A stretch of DNA of 64,000 bases from Heliopora coerulea (Eukaryota; Cnidaria; Anthozoa; Scleralcyonacea; Helioporidae), in the NCBI GenBank assembly GCA_030142905.1, contig JASJOG010000592.1:34667-98666 (forward strand). Reading direction: 5' to 3'. Below are positions 56,901 to 64,000 of the stretch, in pieces (position 1 is the stretch's first letter; each line of letters opens with the position of its first letter). Position numbers and translations under genes: made by a program. The notes under the pieces are model-generated. The model was given only the letters and a program-made list of their open reading frames with translations. It had not been told where the DNA came from and searched no databases.

Positions 56901-59900
56901 CAGCATGATAAATGCGTAGGTTTTTAAATCAATATTATCTGACATTTAAGTGTTATTCAACCGAAATCCTGAAGCAAATCAGCCATTGTGCATGCCTCTT
57001 TCCATCAAAGCTTAATATAAGTACCTTATAAATGTGAAAAAATGTGAAAATATGGATTTATGTCAATGTTGCTATTACTTAAGGATGACTTTTGGGTTTT
57101 GCAATTTAATTAACATTGCTGGCTGCTTTTCCATCAATATTCGCTCTCTTGAAATACGAATTCTTATTCCATTTATTCCTTGTGATCACTCGTTAAACGG
57201 ATGGTTTCAATTACCTTCCAGAATGTAGATTTATTTATGGACGTGGAACCTAAATGATCGACAAGAAAGACAGCTTGGAAAGATTCTTACTACATGATTA
57301 CCCTTCGCAATTACAAACCTGTTTTTTTGTAGATTAGTCTTTGGATTCCAAATAGTTTTTTTTAATCTACTGTGGTCCTGGGGAAAATACGTGGTGTTAG
57401 CTAGTTTTCTTTCTTAGTTTGTATAAATCGTTATAAAACAGGTAAAAATGCGTGATGGTTAGTGGGAGGAGAGTAGCACTAGGGAGCAAATCTCAGATTT
57501 TTCCTTAAAAGCATTTGTGGAATTTTGGATTTTCAAAGCTGGTATATTTTGTGCACCAAGAGTATGAAATAAGCCTTAATAGTCAAAAATGAGGAATGAA
57601 ACATGTGGTTTAGGATTCCTACAGAAGACCTCGGTTTTGTAAAGCCTTGAACTCTAGCAATACAATACATTGTGGTAGATCCTGTGGGAAACTGTTTTAA
57701 ACTCTATTGACAACTATAAATCTGACTAGCGATTTAAAAACGACACGAGAGTCAGTTTTTAACAATCCGTAATGCTGTTGAAATGAATTGTGACTTGTTT
57801 TCAGAGAGCCAGTTCTCCATTTGTGCAACACATAAAACATCATGAATTCAAGGGAGTAATTTTGCCAGTTGTCCAAAAATCGCTTCTTCGTAATCCTGAA
57901 GTTGTAGTTGAAGGTACGTAATCCATGAACCCCTGAACAAATTTACCAAGCAAGTGACCAGGCGTGTAGCCAGGAATTTTTCTCGGGGGAGGTCCAAACA
58001 ATGTACTGTCTTCTTATATACCCGAAACTAGTTTTTTACATAGGAGAGTTATCTGAACGTTTTGGCAAACGAGAGTTAGGCTCCTTGCCGTGCTTTTTAA
58101 AATCATTCTTTAGTCTATTTCACTTCTTGGTAAAGCGTTCTCCTTAAATATGTCAGTAATAATGCTCTGTAAATTGTGAATAATATGGCGTAAATTGTGA
58201 GCCTATGAGCAGCACAGTGCACTGTTTTGGTTCTATCTATACTCATTGACCTGCAAGTGCCATCTGTCCTACAATCGGCATTCGTCAGCGATCAACGTTT
58301 GTTCAACTTTGTTCCATATCCTGCTGGCAACTGCCCAAACATTCTCATCCTCACTTCAACACTTCATATAGTACGTATCGACAATTTATCGCCATCCCTT
58401 GAGTAATTTCAAGCTCGTAAATCAACGCTTGCCAGATTGTGATACTGTCTTTTGACTCATTATTGAACTGGAAACTTAAGCTTGTTGCAGCTGTGGGAGG
58501 GGTTTGAACCCCTTGAACCCCTCCCCCTATGGCTGAGCCATTGCAGGTGACCCAAGCTGTGTCGTTTGGAGCCTAATTATCCTTGCAAGTGTTACCAAGA
58601 AGACAGATTTATTTGCGGAGGGGCAGTAAGACGAATAAGCTGTTGAAAAGGGAAGGGGGAGCACAGACTCGAAAATTCTCTCATTGATAAGTGCGAACAA
58701 TGAAACTGAAAGGTTGCTTGAAGGAGATTGATGATGATGATGATGATAATATTTATTGAGGAAACTTTTTCACATTGTGATTTTCAAAAAGGACCTCAAA
58801 ATAATCTATCTAAATAAATGATTAAATTACAAAGATATAAAATATAATATAATATACATTTAGACAAAAATAAAATTAAAATAAAATGTTTACATGCTTA
58901 AAATACTACGCTTGAATATATTAAGATTTCTTGAATGGCGAATTGCCTGACTAAGTGTGTTGAAATCTTTGACTGCCTGAAATTCAGTACGTTGTTGATC
59001 CCATTTCCTTTTAGTGCTTGGGAGTTTAAGTGTATCCTTATTTCTAGTGTTATGACTGTGACAATCGTCGTACGTTAATAAAGTCATGTTATGTTCAACA
59101 AGTCCATTTAGGCACTTGTACACATATACACATCTTCTTTGAAAACGCCTTTTCTCTAAAGGTACCCAATTCAGCGTTTCCGAAGCTTGTGAAGCTGATG
59201 AGTAAAGGGGTTTGTCTAAGATAATTTTGGCTGCCTTATTTTGAAGGACTTGTAAGCCATTCATTAGTGTTACGTTGTGCTTGTCTCCCCAAACTAAATC
59301 AGCATAATCAAACAAAGGCATAACAATACTATAATAAAAAAGGAGATGCGATTTAAAAGGCAGTAAATGCCTAACACGTTTAAGAAGGCCGAGCCTTTGA
59401 TTAATCTTACGAGCAATATGCTCAACATGATCAGTCCATGTAAAATCAGTTGATATAAAAACGCCCAGATATTTGAAACTGTTTATGCTATCCACCTCAT
59501 GATCTTGGATAGATACAGTTAAAGCTGTCTTACTAGAGAGTTTGCGATTGCTACCAATCAGCATGCATTTGGTTTTATCCAAATTTAGAGTTAGTCTATG
59601 CTCATTCAGCCACTTCGCAACAGCCAGAAGATCTTGATTTAACCATTCACTCAATTCCTGGGACGATGAACCATAACAATAGATTACAGTGTCATCTGCA
59701 TAAAGTGATGCACAGCAAAATTCTAGCACGTTAGGTAGATTGTTAATATAAACTACAAACAATAAAGGACCTAATATGCTTCCCTGAGGGACCCCGCAAG
59801 ATACCGGCAATTCACTAGATAATTCATTTCCACAACATGTGCGCTGTTTCCTTTCCGTAATATAAGACTGAAACCATTGAAGGGAGTTCGTAGATAATCC

Positions 59901-62900
59901 AATTGCCGATAGCTTAGATAACAATTGATTGGTGAGATTGGCGAGAGTAGAAGATTGAAGTTTATTTCATAAACTTCTGTGTGATACAACGTTTTCAGCC
60001 ACTGAGAAAAATCCTATTTTATCACACGTAAAAGGTACGATATTCTTACATGTGAAAATACGATATTTTTACATGTAAAGATATTGGTTAAACGATCCAA
60101 TGCAAATCCACATAGGATATTTTATTAGGTCAATCAGATCCAATGTTTCATGTAATTCATATCTCGATGGCGGTTTGTTGATTTCAGTTTGTTAGCCGGA
60201 TGTTCATTTTCTTCCAACAAAATGAGCTGTTTTGTGATCAAAACCAGACAAACACTTTCCAGATGACTGATCCTTATTCTAGACTGCAAGTTAGTGTTTA
60301 TGAAATAAATAAGATAACACATGGGCGTTTGGAGGTATGAAGTTTATCTTCTCTTGTTCAAATTTCACCCTTGTGTTATTCTCTATTTATTATTAATGCA
60401 ATGTTCTTCACAGCAAGGATATTAACTCTTTCACAGCGAGATACAACTTAAATGATTTTACTCTGGCAAATACTAGATGATTTTACTTTGGCGAAAACCA
60501 AACGATTTACTCATCTAAGAGAGAGCTCCCGCCGGAAAAGGGTTAAGGAAGACTTGTGAAACCAAGGGTAATCGATATTGGTCGTTTTAAAGGATAGTTT
60601 GTAGCAATCGCAAGGGTGGCAAAACTTTATTTAAGCATGCTGACCTCAATGACAATTAATTTTGACAAATATACAATCCTAACGACATTGTCGTCTACTT
60701 ACTTAGGATAAAAACGAAAACTGTCAAAAAATCCGAAATTTAGGTTAGGTTTTTCGCAATGGGTTGCGTGTTTTTTCGCGTAGGGGACTGGGATGACCTG
60801 CAAATTGACTTACATGTCGGAATCCATGATGGCTTCAAAATACAGTTTGCAGATATAGTTCCAGTCTTTTTAGAGTTGAATGGTAGGAATAATTAGGAGT
60901 ACGATCACGATCATTATCACAGTCATGATCAGCCTCTTTCCCAGAGTATTCTAACTCGTTTGTTGGAAATGAGAATACTTTTCGAGAATCGAATTTTACT
61001 CAAAATTTATTGGTTATCAGGCAATAGTGAATTACAGAAAGTAATGGCTACCTTAAGCAAATTGATTAAAGTGAACTTTAAACAGCCGAAACATGACAAC
61101 TACCTCCATTATTTCAAAGGCTTTTTTCAATGAATTTGCATCCAGATTATAAAGGCGCATACCGACTTGTAGTTCATATCAAGGAAGCGTTTTCCCATTT
61201 ATAGCATTGTTACTGAAGTTGAATATCTAAAACGAGATATTGGAAATTCAGTTTTCCCCAGGATCTTCTCCAACCGAGCAGGGAACCCCATGGGGAGGAG
61301 TTAGAATCATGATCTTAAACAAAATCATAATCATAGAGATTATCCTGTTAGTACGTGAATGATTTGAATCTTACTTCTCCTTTTATTTGTCATCAGCCAT
61401 AACGCATCTTTTCAAAGACGTCTCAATAGATCTTTCTCAGCACGCATCGGTATTGTGTAAAAGTCTTACAGGTTTGAGACAATTTTGTATGATTTAGAAT
61501 TTTCAATTTATTTATCCTATTCAGCTTACTTTTTTTCCTAGTATCTTGTCGTTTCCTATGATAATGTAGTTTTCAACACCTAATCAATGTTAAATTTTTA
61601 GCGCATCTTCACGCAAAGGATGAACTCATTCGACAGGAAGTGGCTTCGTGTATTAAGAACTTGTCTCAGCAATGCAGTGATCCGACTGCCATAAAAGACA
61701 TAATAGAACAATTATTTGCTGTGCTCAGTGGTAATTTTTTTCTTTCTTTTTGTGTTGTTGTCGTGATAAAAATTGATATTGCGTAACTACTGTAAGTAGT
61801 CGGTAATGCATACTTAACATAACAATAAGTAGTTCATTCGACGTGTAACTGAGTTTCCCTGGTAAACTACCTGGTGTATTCTTCTCGATTCGCCGTTCAC
61901 ATCCAATCTATTTTTCACAAAGTTTAGCCGTTCATGTGCGTATAACGCCACATAAGAACGAATTCCTTATCCTTGAAAACACGGTCAAGTCCGAATCCTT
62001 TGAATGACTTCTCAAAATCAATTAGTGTATTGGCACAATCAAGTAGTGTACTAGGAATGAGTGTATGGATGGAGTAAACCGATTGTGTTAAATGATATTT
62101 TAAGTTAAAGGACTGGAAAAAAATGTGCTCTGCCCAGTACATTCATTGTATTGTTAATGGTACGTGGTGGCATTCATTGCCCCTAATTAAATGATATACA
62201 CATGGATTATTAATGAGTTTGAGAAGTTTATATGAAAAGTGAAGATATCTTTTCTAGTGCTCTATGACTGATTACTGTAGTTTGGAATACCTGAACTACA
62301 CATTCTCGTACCAACCAGTTAAAATGACTTCTTGGTGTTCTTACTCACGTAGTCGTTGAAATTTCTTAAATTACTCCTGTCAAAAAATGTTTTTCGTGCT
62401 TACTATGCCTTTGATTTATAAGAAAACAATGACGACAATCAAGTATGGAAGCAAAGCACGGTTCTTTAAGGGAAAAGGACAGGTCTAATAACATAAAATT
62501 GTTTATTTCGTTTTATCTGTAACGTTTATTACCGGATTTATTATCGTGCGAAAAACTGGCATTAATGCATAATTCTTGATGGAAGTCGTAAATATCTGGC
62601 ATAAACCCTTGTTTGTTCTTTCTCGTTCTTTGTTTGTTCTCTCGTTCTTTTGACAACCTATCTCAAGTCTACACCAACCTGAACGGTCAACTTTCATCAT
62701 CAAGTCCCAATTTGCTTGTTTAGAAAACCTAAATATTCCTGGAGTGAGATGAGATATTGTGAAACGACTTTGTCATCTTAGTGGCCCTTTCGTAACGTTT
62801 TTTCTCGAACTTCTTGAATCCGCTACGTATTTTATCTAGGATGTTTATATTTTTTAAAGGGTATAAATAGTTTTGCTATATTTTTCAATATAGGTTCAGA

Positions 62901-64000
62901 GGGGAGACTTACGGTATGGACGGATCGAGTTGGTGTTCTGAAAGGTAAGATAACGATGTAAAGTTATTTTTGGTTTAGTATATGACAATTTGAGAAAGCA
63001 CGAAGTGAATTTCACAATTACTAGGCGTTTGAATCTCTTGACCCAGACCCCGAGAGTAAAGCGAACAGCTTACTGGCTCACACAGTGAACAAGCCGGTAC
63101 CTGATGTGGTGCCGGGGGTCATGGCCCCCAAGAAATTTATGGAAAAGTAGTATGAAAAGTGACGGGAGACGAATGGAGAGATTAAAAGCATGCATGAGAT
63201 TGATAATGTGTGAAAATAGACACCATTAGCCCCACCTGCCATAGAACCTTCAGTGCAGGCCTGATTATCAATACAAAGCCTGGAAGGACAAAGATATCCG
63301 ACTGCGTCCGATGGCAGTACTTTTGACTTTGAATTCGTAGGGCTTTATAGATTCTCTTATTCATCTGGAGAAGCATTCTTTATTGCTTGCTACAAAAGGG
63401 ACATTTTTGTCATTTTATAGCAAAGCAGGGCTTCTAACATATTTAACGACAGCTACGTTTTGAAATTAAGCTTTGTACCTATAGTTTTTGTGTTGCTTCA
63501 GCTGAGGGGAGAGAATTATACCTGTTCCACATTTAAAAACAAAATTTCAGTCACAAAATGTAGGAAATTTTCAACTTCACAATGTAATCTGTTGACAACT
63601 CTACAATTTAGGACAAGATCTGTTGAGACAAATGCCGAAATGGCATTATAAATTACAATATCCAAGTTTTGGGGCTCATCAACTTACATCTCCTGCCTCT
63701 CCTTGTTCAATGTCGTTTCATTGTTGTTCCTGAAGTCCTTCAAAAGGGTTAACTAGGCACAACAAGATTGAATAGTGGGGAGGGGAAAGAGGTTTAGGTT
63801 AACAGTAAACTAATTCACGGTAAGTCAAAATTTGAGGAGATTGCCTCAATAGTTTAGTCCAAGATTGCAGGTTTGTTCAGTCTCGTGAGAGATGTGTTCG
63901 ACATACTGGAAAGGCATACCTGTTAATACATATAGGTCCACGAGGATGCACTGAAGCTTCCGCCACAAACGTGCAGACGGTGGAAGCAATTTTGAAAACG
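28492..64000 (+). CDS. GCN1: GCN1, activator of eIF2-alpha kinase GCN2 (5' 14 exons; 3' part off window)
   Basis: Host gene for the large HEAT-repeat protein that, with GCN20-type ABC proteins on stalled ribosomes, activates the GCN2 kinase in the amino-acid stress response. Fourteen exons with AG/GT borders join in frame into 392 codons that follow the animal GCN1 N-terminus in order: KVATSKTKERS; LPKIVAATMHQYK; IWKRLAYVQCVLL; EFKGVILPVVQKSLLRNPE; LSQQCSDPTAIKDIIEQLF; GSEGRLTVWTDRV. No stop or frameshift was seen, so the gene looks functional. Full length is near 2,650 residues, so only about 15% is here. Introns total over 34 kb and hold most of the transposons listed. Confidence 0.92.
28584..28689 (+). 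CDS. GCN1: GCN1 exon 2
   Basis: Acceptor ...ACTATAG, donor GTAAGA. Encodes VGNVLILVVSKVATSKTKER and onwards, matching the GKVTTASVKERR region of animal GCN1. Confidence 0.85.
29656..30462 (-). pseudogene. Non-LTR retrotransposon reverse transcriptase fragment
   Basis: 268 codons open, 5'-truncated. Motifs of the palm and thumb: [21 protein letters not shown], then the catalytic box reads LCAGDTL instead of YADD, then LTLNYNKSKFLFMGS and FLGVMFNKYLTWTDHIE, NYADIIWSDKN. The two changed catalytic residues show it cannot polymerise. Same broad clade (CR1/L2/Jockey-like) as the element at 58.9 kb, but clearly older. It lies antisense within GCN1 intron 2. Confidence 0.88.
31508..31668 (+). repeat. 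161-bp element with 20-bp inverted ends and hammerhead-like core
   Basis: Ends CATGTTGGTGATGGTAGATC and GATCTACCATGACCAACATG (19/20 inverted match). Inside: CTGAAGA (31,574-31,580), GC-rich segment, GTTGAAACGTCAGTC, CTTTCTCAACAC. A shortened copy lies at 35,729-35,808, and both are followed by similar GATTCTCCT-GGTTCAAACC sequence. Confidence 0.6.
32354..32935 (+). pseudogene. Penelope-like element 3' end with GIY-YIG domain
   Basis: The frame to 32,704 encodes from about 32,436 a GIY-YIG C-terminal region: VGETSSHLRMRVSDHLGI, then HHADTGHPISFDDFKIIS, ELLLWESLLISKLKPSLN. The upstream part including the reverse transcriptase is missing. The downstream AT-rich tail holds TTTCTGAAGATG (~32,862), reminiscent of PLE termini. 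Confidence 0.78.
33733..33796 (+). CDS. GCN1: GCN1 exon 3
   Basis: Acceptor TTATTTTAG, donor GTAAGC. Encodes EYSELVVKALPKIVAATMHQ and two more residues, matching the LPEGAVKGLCKLFCLTLHRY block of animal GCN1. Confidence 0.88.
35062..35721 (+). mobile_element. hAT-type MITE copy 3 with 8-bp target duplication
   Basis: 660 bp, starts CAGTGAACTC and ends GAATTCACTG, flanked by GTTTAAAC on both sides. Terminal inverted repeats of about 130 bp, including GCCAAGATGGCCGCCCATG on the left and its complement on the right. The cleanest of the three copies and the reference for the family. Non-coding. Confidence 0.93.
35729..35808 (+). repeat. Short copy of the 31.5-kb inverted-end repeat
   Basis: CATGTTGGTGATGGTAGATC at the left and TACCATGACCAACATG at the right, with only the CTTTCTCAAGACTACACTAACCT part between; the hammerhead-like half is deleted. 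It directly abuts the MITE target duplication. Confidence 0.6.
36839..38861 (-). pseudogene. hAT transposase (ZNF862/KRBA2-like group), broken
   Basis: Four separate frames read in order on the minus strand: 38,861-38,484 (TTF/zinc-finger-side region, TRHQASKDHVEAVK), 38,278-37,865 (MLDETCDVNIEKKMAVYIRY, TDGASVMTDR, VHCAAHRLNLVASQA, the RNase-H core with D…H/C motifs), 37,819-37,259 (insertion domain, VRWFSVESAV), and 37,141-36,839 (C-terminal dimerisation motif, IPIFSAPSERGFS). Frame changes between all four show decay. Terminal repeats not found. Antisense in GCN1 intron 3. Confidence 0.82.
39190..39640 (-). pseudogene. Decayed Penelope-like reverse transcriptase
   Basis: Reading the minus strand from ~39,610 gives PLE palm motifs with several frame changes and stops: a CAMG-PLGP-like block, then FYRRYVDDYFLLFRSKDH (YVDD near 39,470-39,485), then YLNSRHPNIQFTHELETN, NFLDIKTT, and near the end TNFESFVPFSNN. 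No intact frame longer than 35 codons. Confidence 0.72.
39703..39735 (+). ncRNA. Hammerhead-like core, probably decayed
   Basis: CTGATGA at 39,703-39,709 and GAAAC at 39,726-39,730, followed by GTCAGTC. Fits the CTGANGA…GAAA catalytic core, but the intervening 16 bases do not form a good stem, so it is likely inactive. It adjoins PLE-derived sequence. Confidence 0.35.
40590..42996 (-). mobile_element. Complete ZBED-type hAT transposon with 8-bp target duplication
   Basis: 2,407 bp. Starts TAGGGTCAGGCGGTT and ends AACCGCCCGACCCTA (inverted match, one mismatch), flanked by TTATATAA at 40,582-40,589 and 42,997-43,004. The subterminal regions are made of repeated CCGAAAAAA / TTTTTTCGG words on both sides. 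Encodes one transposase with an intron. Antisense to GCN1 in intron 3. Confidence 0.95.
40747..42690 (-). pseudogene. hAT transposase with BED zinc finger, one nonsense codon
   Basis: Two exons joined in phase: 42,690-41,728 and 41,604-40,747, with a 123-bp GTGAGT…TTTTAG intron; about 606 codons. The N-terminal BED finger (CKICTRSVKNKGG, then HLRRAHP) is followed by the RNase-H core (DYFASTTDMWSS, ITTDNGSNIKKAC, CFGHNLHLAI), CPTRWGSTQHM after the intron, and the dimerisation end (YLAIQATSSPSERLFSKAG). A TAA at 42,048-42,046 (codon 215) in an otherwise open gene is the only break, so the copy is young. Close in domain order to ZBED1/hAT-Ac proteins. Confidence 0.9.
43896..43958 (+). CDS. GCN1: GCN1 exon 4
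   Basis: Acceptor TTTTAG; encodes NDSGSRRLVLDAISKILKCH (DAASRRALQAA block in animal GCN1). A strong GTAAGT donor after 43,954 would put exon 5 out of frame; a weaker GT four bases later (GTAGCG) keeps the frame, and is used here. See the findings. Confidence 0.75.
44323..44412 (+). CDS. GCN1: GCN1 exon 5
   Basis: Acceptor TTTTCAG, donor GTAGCA. In-frame peptide CSPYFVEKAAVEPLVDMLSN and onwards to YPR, corresponding to the ATAKNLLHSL region. Joins exon 6 to form a Ser codon. Confidence 0.8.
45098..46262 (-). pseudogene. PLE reverse transcriptase/GIY-YIG, inverted truncated copy
   Basis: Frames 46,073-45,519 (palm C-terminal half: KRFVDDGYC, then LPFLDTLTSRRNG, YRKPTHTDRYL) and 45,346-45,098 (GIY-YIG: MGETGRSFQTRKKEH, HYWKHGHAIDFENHRI, RKSLESWH). 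A frame change near 45,530 separates them. The copy also carries ~60 bases (around 46,160-46,260, NNYFIYNGDTYKQIQG side) deleted from the right copy. Confidence 0.85.
46264..47871 (+). pseudogene. PLE reverse transcriptase plus GIY-YIG endonuclease, right copy
   Basis: 46,264-46,761 encodes the N-terminal palm (ITKAGKGNCFVVMDKLEY, LPPSIRGSVKHHKPGNPLRP), ending at a stop after SSDVV. A deletion of the next stretch follows (46,762-46,815), then YNGDTYKQIQGCATGSSVS, and 46,896-47,450 with catalytic FVDDGY, then a frame change, then the GIY-YIG domain (47,623-47,871). PLEs use this pair for target-primed insertion. Broken at three points. Confidence 0.88.
48020..48056 (+). ncRNA. Hammerhead ribozyme-like core at PLE end
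   Basis: CTGACGA, then a 6-bp stem GGTCAC/GTGACC with loop AGCCTG, then GAAAG: the hammerhead catalytic core. Flanks TTCTTC upstream and AGAAGAA downstream could form stem I. I could not fit a convincing stem III. In the inverted copy (44,918-44,948) the core is TTGACGA. PLEs are known to carry hammerhead motifs in their terminal repeats. Confidence 0.55.
49181..49388 (+). CDS. GCN1: GCN1 exon 6
   Basis: Acceptor ATAATCTAG, donor GTAAGT, 208 bp. Encodes VPLKWSCIVVKYGFPNS and then IWKRLAYVQCVLLSAVM, matching the LTWTCLLVRIVFPS…IWNKLVEVQCLLL region of animal GCN1. Confidence 0.92.
50562..52055 (+). pseudogene. Myb/SANT-like DNA-binding gene, broken
   Basis: Exon 1 (50,562-50,593, MSANGAYCNS) splices by GTAAGT…TTTGCAG to exon 2 at 50,790. 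The Myb/SANT-like domain (MEWTDDKDVILLREMLV, then SGVSDRWTPLQTKFKKKMKEE) is followed by a Glu-rich helix, then an insertion (51,194-51,740), then a Lys-rich helix (RRRSSDALEYLKEKF) and a Gln-rich tail (~51,890-52,020). Stops: TAG in place of Trp at ~50,894 and TAA at ~51,896. The layout is like Myb-type partner proteins of Harbinger transposons, many of which are domesticated in cnidarians. It sits inside a GCN1 intron in sense orientation. Confidence 0.7.
51194..51707. repeat. Inverted pair of tRNA-derived SINE copies
   Basis: ~240-bp arms meeting near 51,450. Each arm carries a tRNA-like Pol III promoter: on the minus strand (51,316-51,247) GGTAGCTCAATGG (A box) and GGTTCGATGTCC (B box); on the plus strand (51,584-51,652) GGTAACTCAGTGG and GGTTCGATCTCC. 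Shared tail AGCTCTATACTCAG-type and a ~14-bp GAACGAT-TCAAG phrase at the ends. Inserted in the Myb/SANT-like gene. Confidence 0.75.
53926..53982 (+). CDS. GCN1: GCN1 exon 7
   Basis: Acceptor TTACAG, donor GTAAGT, 19 codons: IPGIVSKYFVVIGSAAPSP, matching NPGLVEQYLSAILSL. Confidence 0.85.
53983..55506 (+). other. GCN1 intron 7
   Basis: Contains a tandem duplication at 54,491-54,770; nothing else recognised. Confidence 0.7.
54491..54770. repeat. Tandem duplication, two ~141-bp units
   Basis: TATAACTGTTATTAGATTA recurs 141 bp apart, followed in both by AGACAAAAATTT and ACCAATTTCCATTCATA. About 85% similar by eye. Confidence 0.75.
55507..55584 (+). CDS. GCN1: GCN1 exon 8
   Basis: 26 codons, acceptor TTACAG, donor GTGAGA: LLCAVGELFSFSTKAKDFET and onwards to QTYK, matching AGMLGLLVQFCTSHKEMD. 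Confidence 0.88.
56115..56183 (+). CDS. GCN1: GCN1 exon 9
   Basis: 23 codons, acceptor TTGTAG, donor GTAAGT: KSMLDLYVSTIFAGKVRQ and onwards, matching ALLDFYMKNILMSKVKPP. Confidence 0.88.
56366..56630 (+). repeat. tRNA-derived SINE
   Basis: tRNA-like head with A box GGCACAGTGGTAG (56,376) and B box GGTTTGATTCC (~56,418), then TTTTCTCCCGGTACTCCGG and TTTCCTCCTGTAGTAACAC, a conserved SINE body widespread in marine invertebrates. In GCN1 intron 9. Confidence 0.7.
57805..57913 (+). CDS. GCN1: GCN1 exon 10
   Basis: Acceptor TTTTCAG, donor GTACGT. Encodes SSPFVQHIKHHEFKG and VILPVVQKSLLRNPEVVVE, the most recognisable GCN1 stretch here (ILPTIQKSLLRSPE in mammals). Confidence 0.95.
58728..59989 (-). 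mobile_element. 5'-truncated non-LTR retrotransposon (CR1/L2-like)
   Basis: Minus-strand reverse transcriptase followed by a short 3' UTR ending in an (ATC)n tail (58,728-58,752 on this strand as GATGATGATGATG). A microsatellite 3' tail and 5' truncation are usual for CR1/L2-type elements copied by target-primed reverse transcription. Confidence 0.85.
58890..59924 (-). CDS. Non-LTR reverse transcriptase, catalytic box intact
   Basis: 344 residues open. GVPQGSILGPLLFVVYINNLP, then SLYADDTVIY (intact catalytic YADD), LTLNLDKTKCMLIGS, FKYLGVFISTDFTWTDHVE, DYADLVWGDKHN, and a C-terminal part with TLLTYDDCHSHNTRNKD. The N-terminal endonuclease and first RT motifs are lost by truncation at ~59,940. 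It cannot be active alone despite the intact box. Confidence 0.9.
   Translation of the reverse strand: MLSKLSAIGLSTNSLQWFQSYITERKQRTCCGNELSSELPVSCGVPQGSILGPLLFVVYINNLPNVLEFCCASLYADDTVIYCYGSSSQELSEWLNQDLLAVAKWLNEHRLTLNLDKTKCMLIGSNRKLSSKTALTVSIQDHEVDSINSFKYLGVFISTDFTWTDHVEHIARKINQRLGLLKRVRHLLPFKSHLLFYYSIVMPLFDYADLVWGDKHNVTLMNGLQVLQNKAAKIILDKPLYSSASQASETLNWVPLEKRRFQRRCVYVYKCLNGLVEHNMTLLTYDDCHSHNTRNKDTLKLPSTKRKWDQQRTEFQAVKDFNTLSQAIRHSRNLNIFKRSILSM
61397..61471 (+). CDS. GCN1: GCN1 exon 11
   Basis: Acceptor CATCAG, donor GTTTGA. ITHLFKDVSIDLSQHASVLC, matching ISSLLASVTLDLSQYAMDI. Confidence 0.9.
61602..61730 (+). CDS. GCN1: GCN1 exon 12
   Basis: Acceptor TTTTTAG, donor GTAATT. HLHAKDELIRQEVASCIKNL and SQQCSDPTAIKDIIEQLFAV, matching LRNLARQCSDSSAMEALTKHLF. 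Confidence 0.95.
61731..62893 (+). other. GCN1 intron 12
   Basis: A short copy of the dispersed repeat (CTATCTCAAGTCTACACC…AACTTTCATCATC, 62,650-62,700) is the only recognised item. Confidence 0.6.
62894..62944 (+). CDS. GCN1: GCN1 exon 13
   Basis: Acceptor AATATAG, donor GTAAGA. GSEGRLTVWTDRVGVLK, matching GSEGKLTVVAQKMSVL. Confidence 0.9.
62945..63935 (+). other. GCN1 intron 13
   Basis: About 1 kb; no gene, splice-flanked frame or repeat recognised. Confidence 0.65.
63936..64000 (+). CDS. GCN1: GCN1 exon 14 (cut by window end)
   Basis: Acceptor ACATATAG; in-frame PRGCTEASATNVQTVEAIL to the window edge, compatible with the SVSHHVVSGPSSQVLNGIV region. The match is weaker than for other exons. 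Confidence 0.65.

Larger units (their letters stand above)
57914..61396 (+). other. GCN1 intron 10 (3.5 kb)
   Basis: Holds the non-LTR retrotransposon at 58.7-60.0 kb. The 57,914-58,727 and 59,990-61,396 parts show no gene; 60,470-60,540 contains an ACTCTGGCAAA-type repeat. Confidence 0.7.

Overview
The window is eukaryotic, most likely from a cnidarian (anthozoan-like; inferred from gene and repeat style, not proven). Two kinds of DNA meet near 22.6 kb. Bases 1-22.6 kb are very AT-rich and filled with compact virus-like genes of Polinton/Maverick (adintovirus-like) elements. Bases 23-64 kb have ordinary animal composition and hold the 5' part of the host gene GCN1, with 14 exons on the + strand from 28,492 to beyond the window end, its long introns packed with transposable elements.

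Layout: (1) 1-14,974, the right-hand part of Polinton 1. Genes run left from an integrase at 3.6 kb (integrase, acidic protein, membrane protein, major capsid protein cut by the window edge) and right from the same point (large membrane-anchored protein, penton-like protein, fibre with phage-tail-like repeats and a lectin-like head, several small membrane or coiled-coil proteins, two paralogous small proteins, a SAP-type protein, protein-primed DNA polymerase B), closing with a terminal repeat that ends ...AGACTACT at 14,974. (2) 14,975-20,241, a satellite array of 14 monomers of about 379 bp with a four-monomer higher-order period. (3) 20,242-23,186, a fragment of a second Polinton in the opposite orientation: capsid C-terminus, packaging ATPase, three small genes and the matching terminus, inserted into a 660-bp hAT MITE. 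(4) 23.7-28.3 kb, decayed Penelope-like (PLE) remnants and a second MITE copy just upstream of GCN1. (5) 28.5-64 kb, GCN1 with introns carrying two non-LTR reverse transcriptases, several PLEs (one recent, with a 5'-truncated inverted copy and a hammerhead-ribozyme-like core), a complete ZBED-type hAT with an 8-bp target duplication, an older hAT, a broken Myb/SANT-like gene interrupted by an inverted tRNA-SINE pair, and a tRNA-derived SINE.

The Polintons carry viral modules for capsid (capsid protein, penton, fibre), packaging (ATPase), integration (chromodomain integrase) and replication (PolB), but nearly every long gene has a stop or frameshift, so these copies look decayed. Their signals are virus-like: most start codons sit in AAATAAATG, and several genes end in perfect palindromes with stems of up to 15 bp, resembling the 3'-end hairpins known from giant viruses. 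Short GC-rich micro-hairpins are also inserted in frame into several of the genes.
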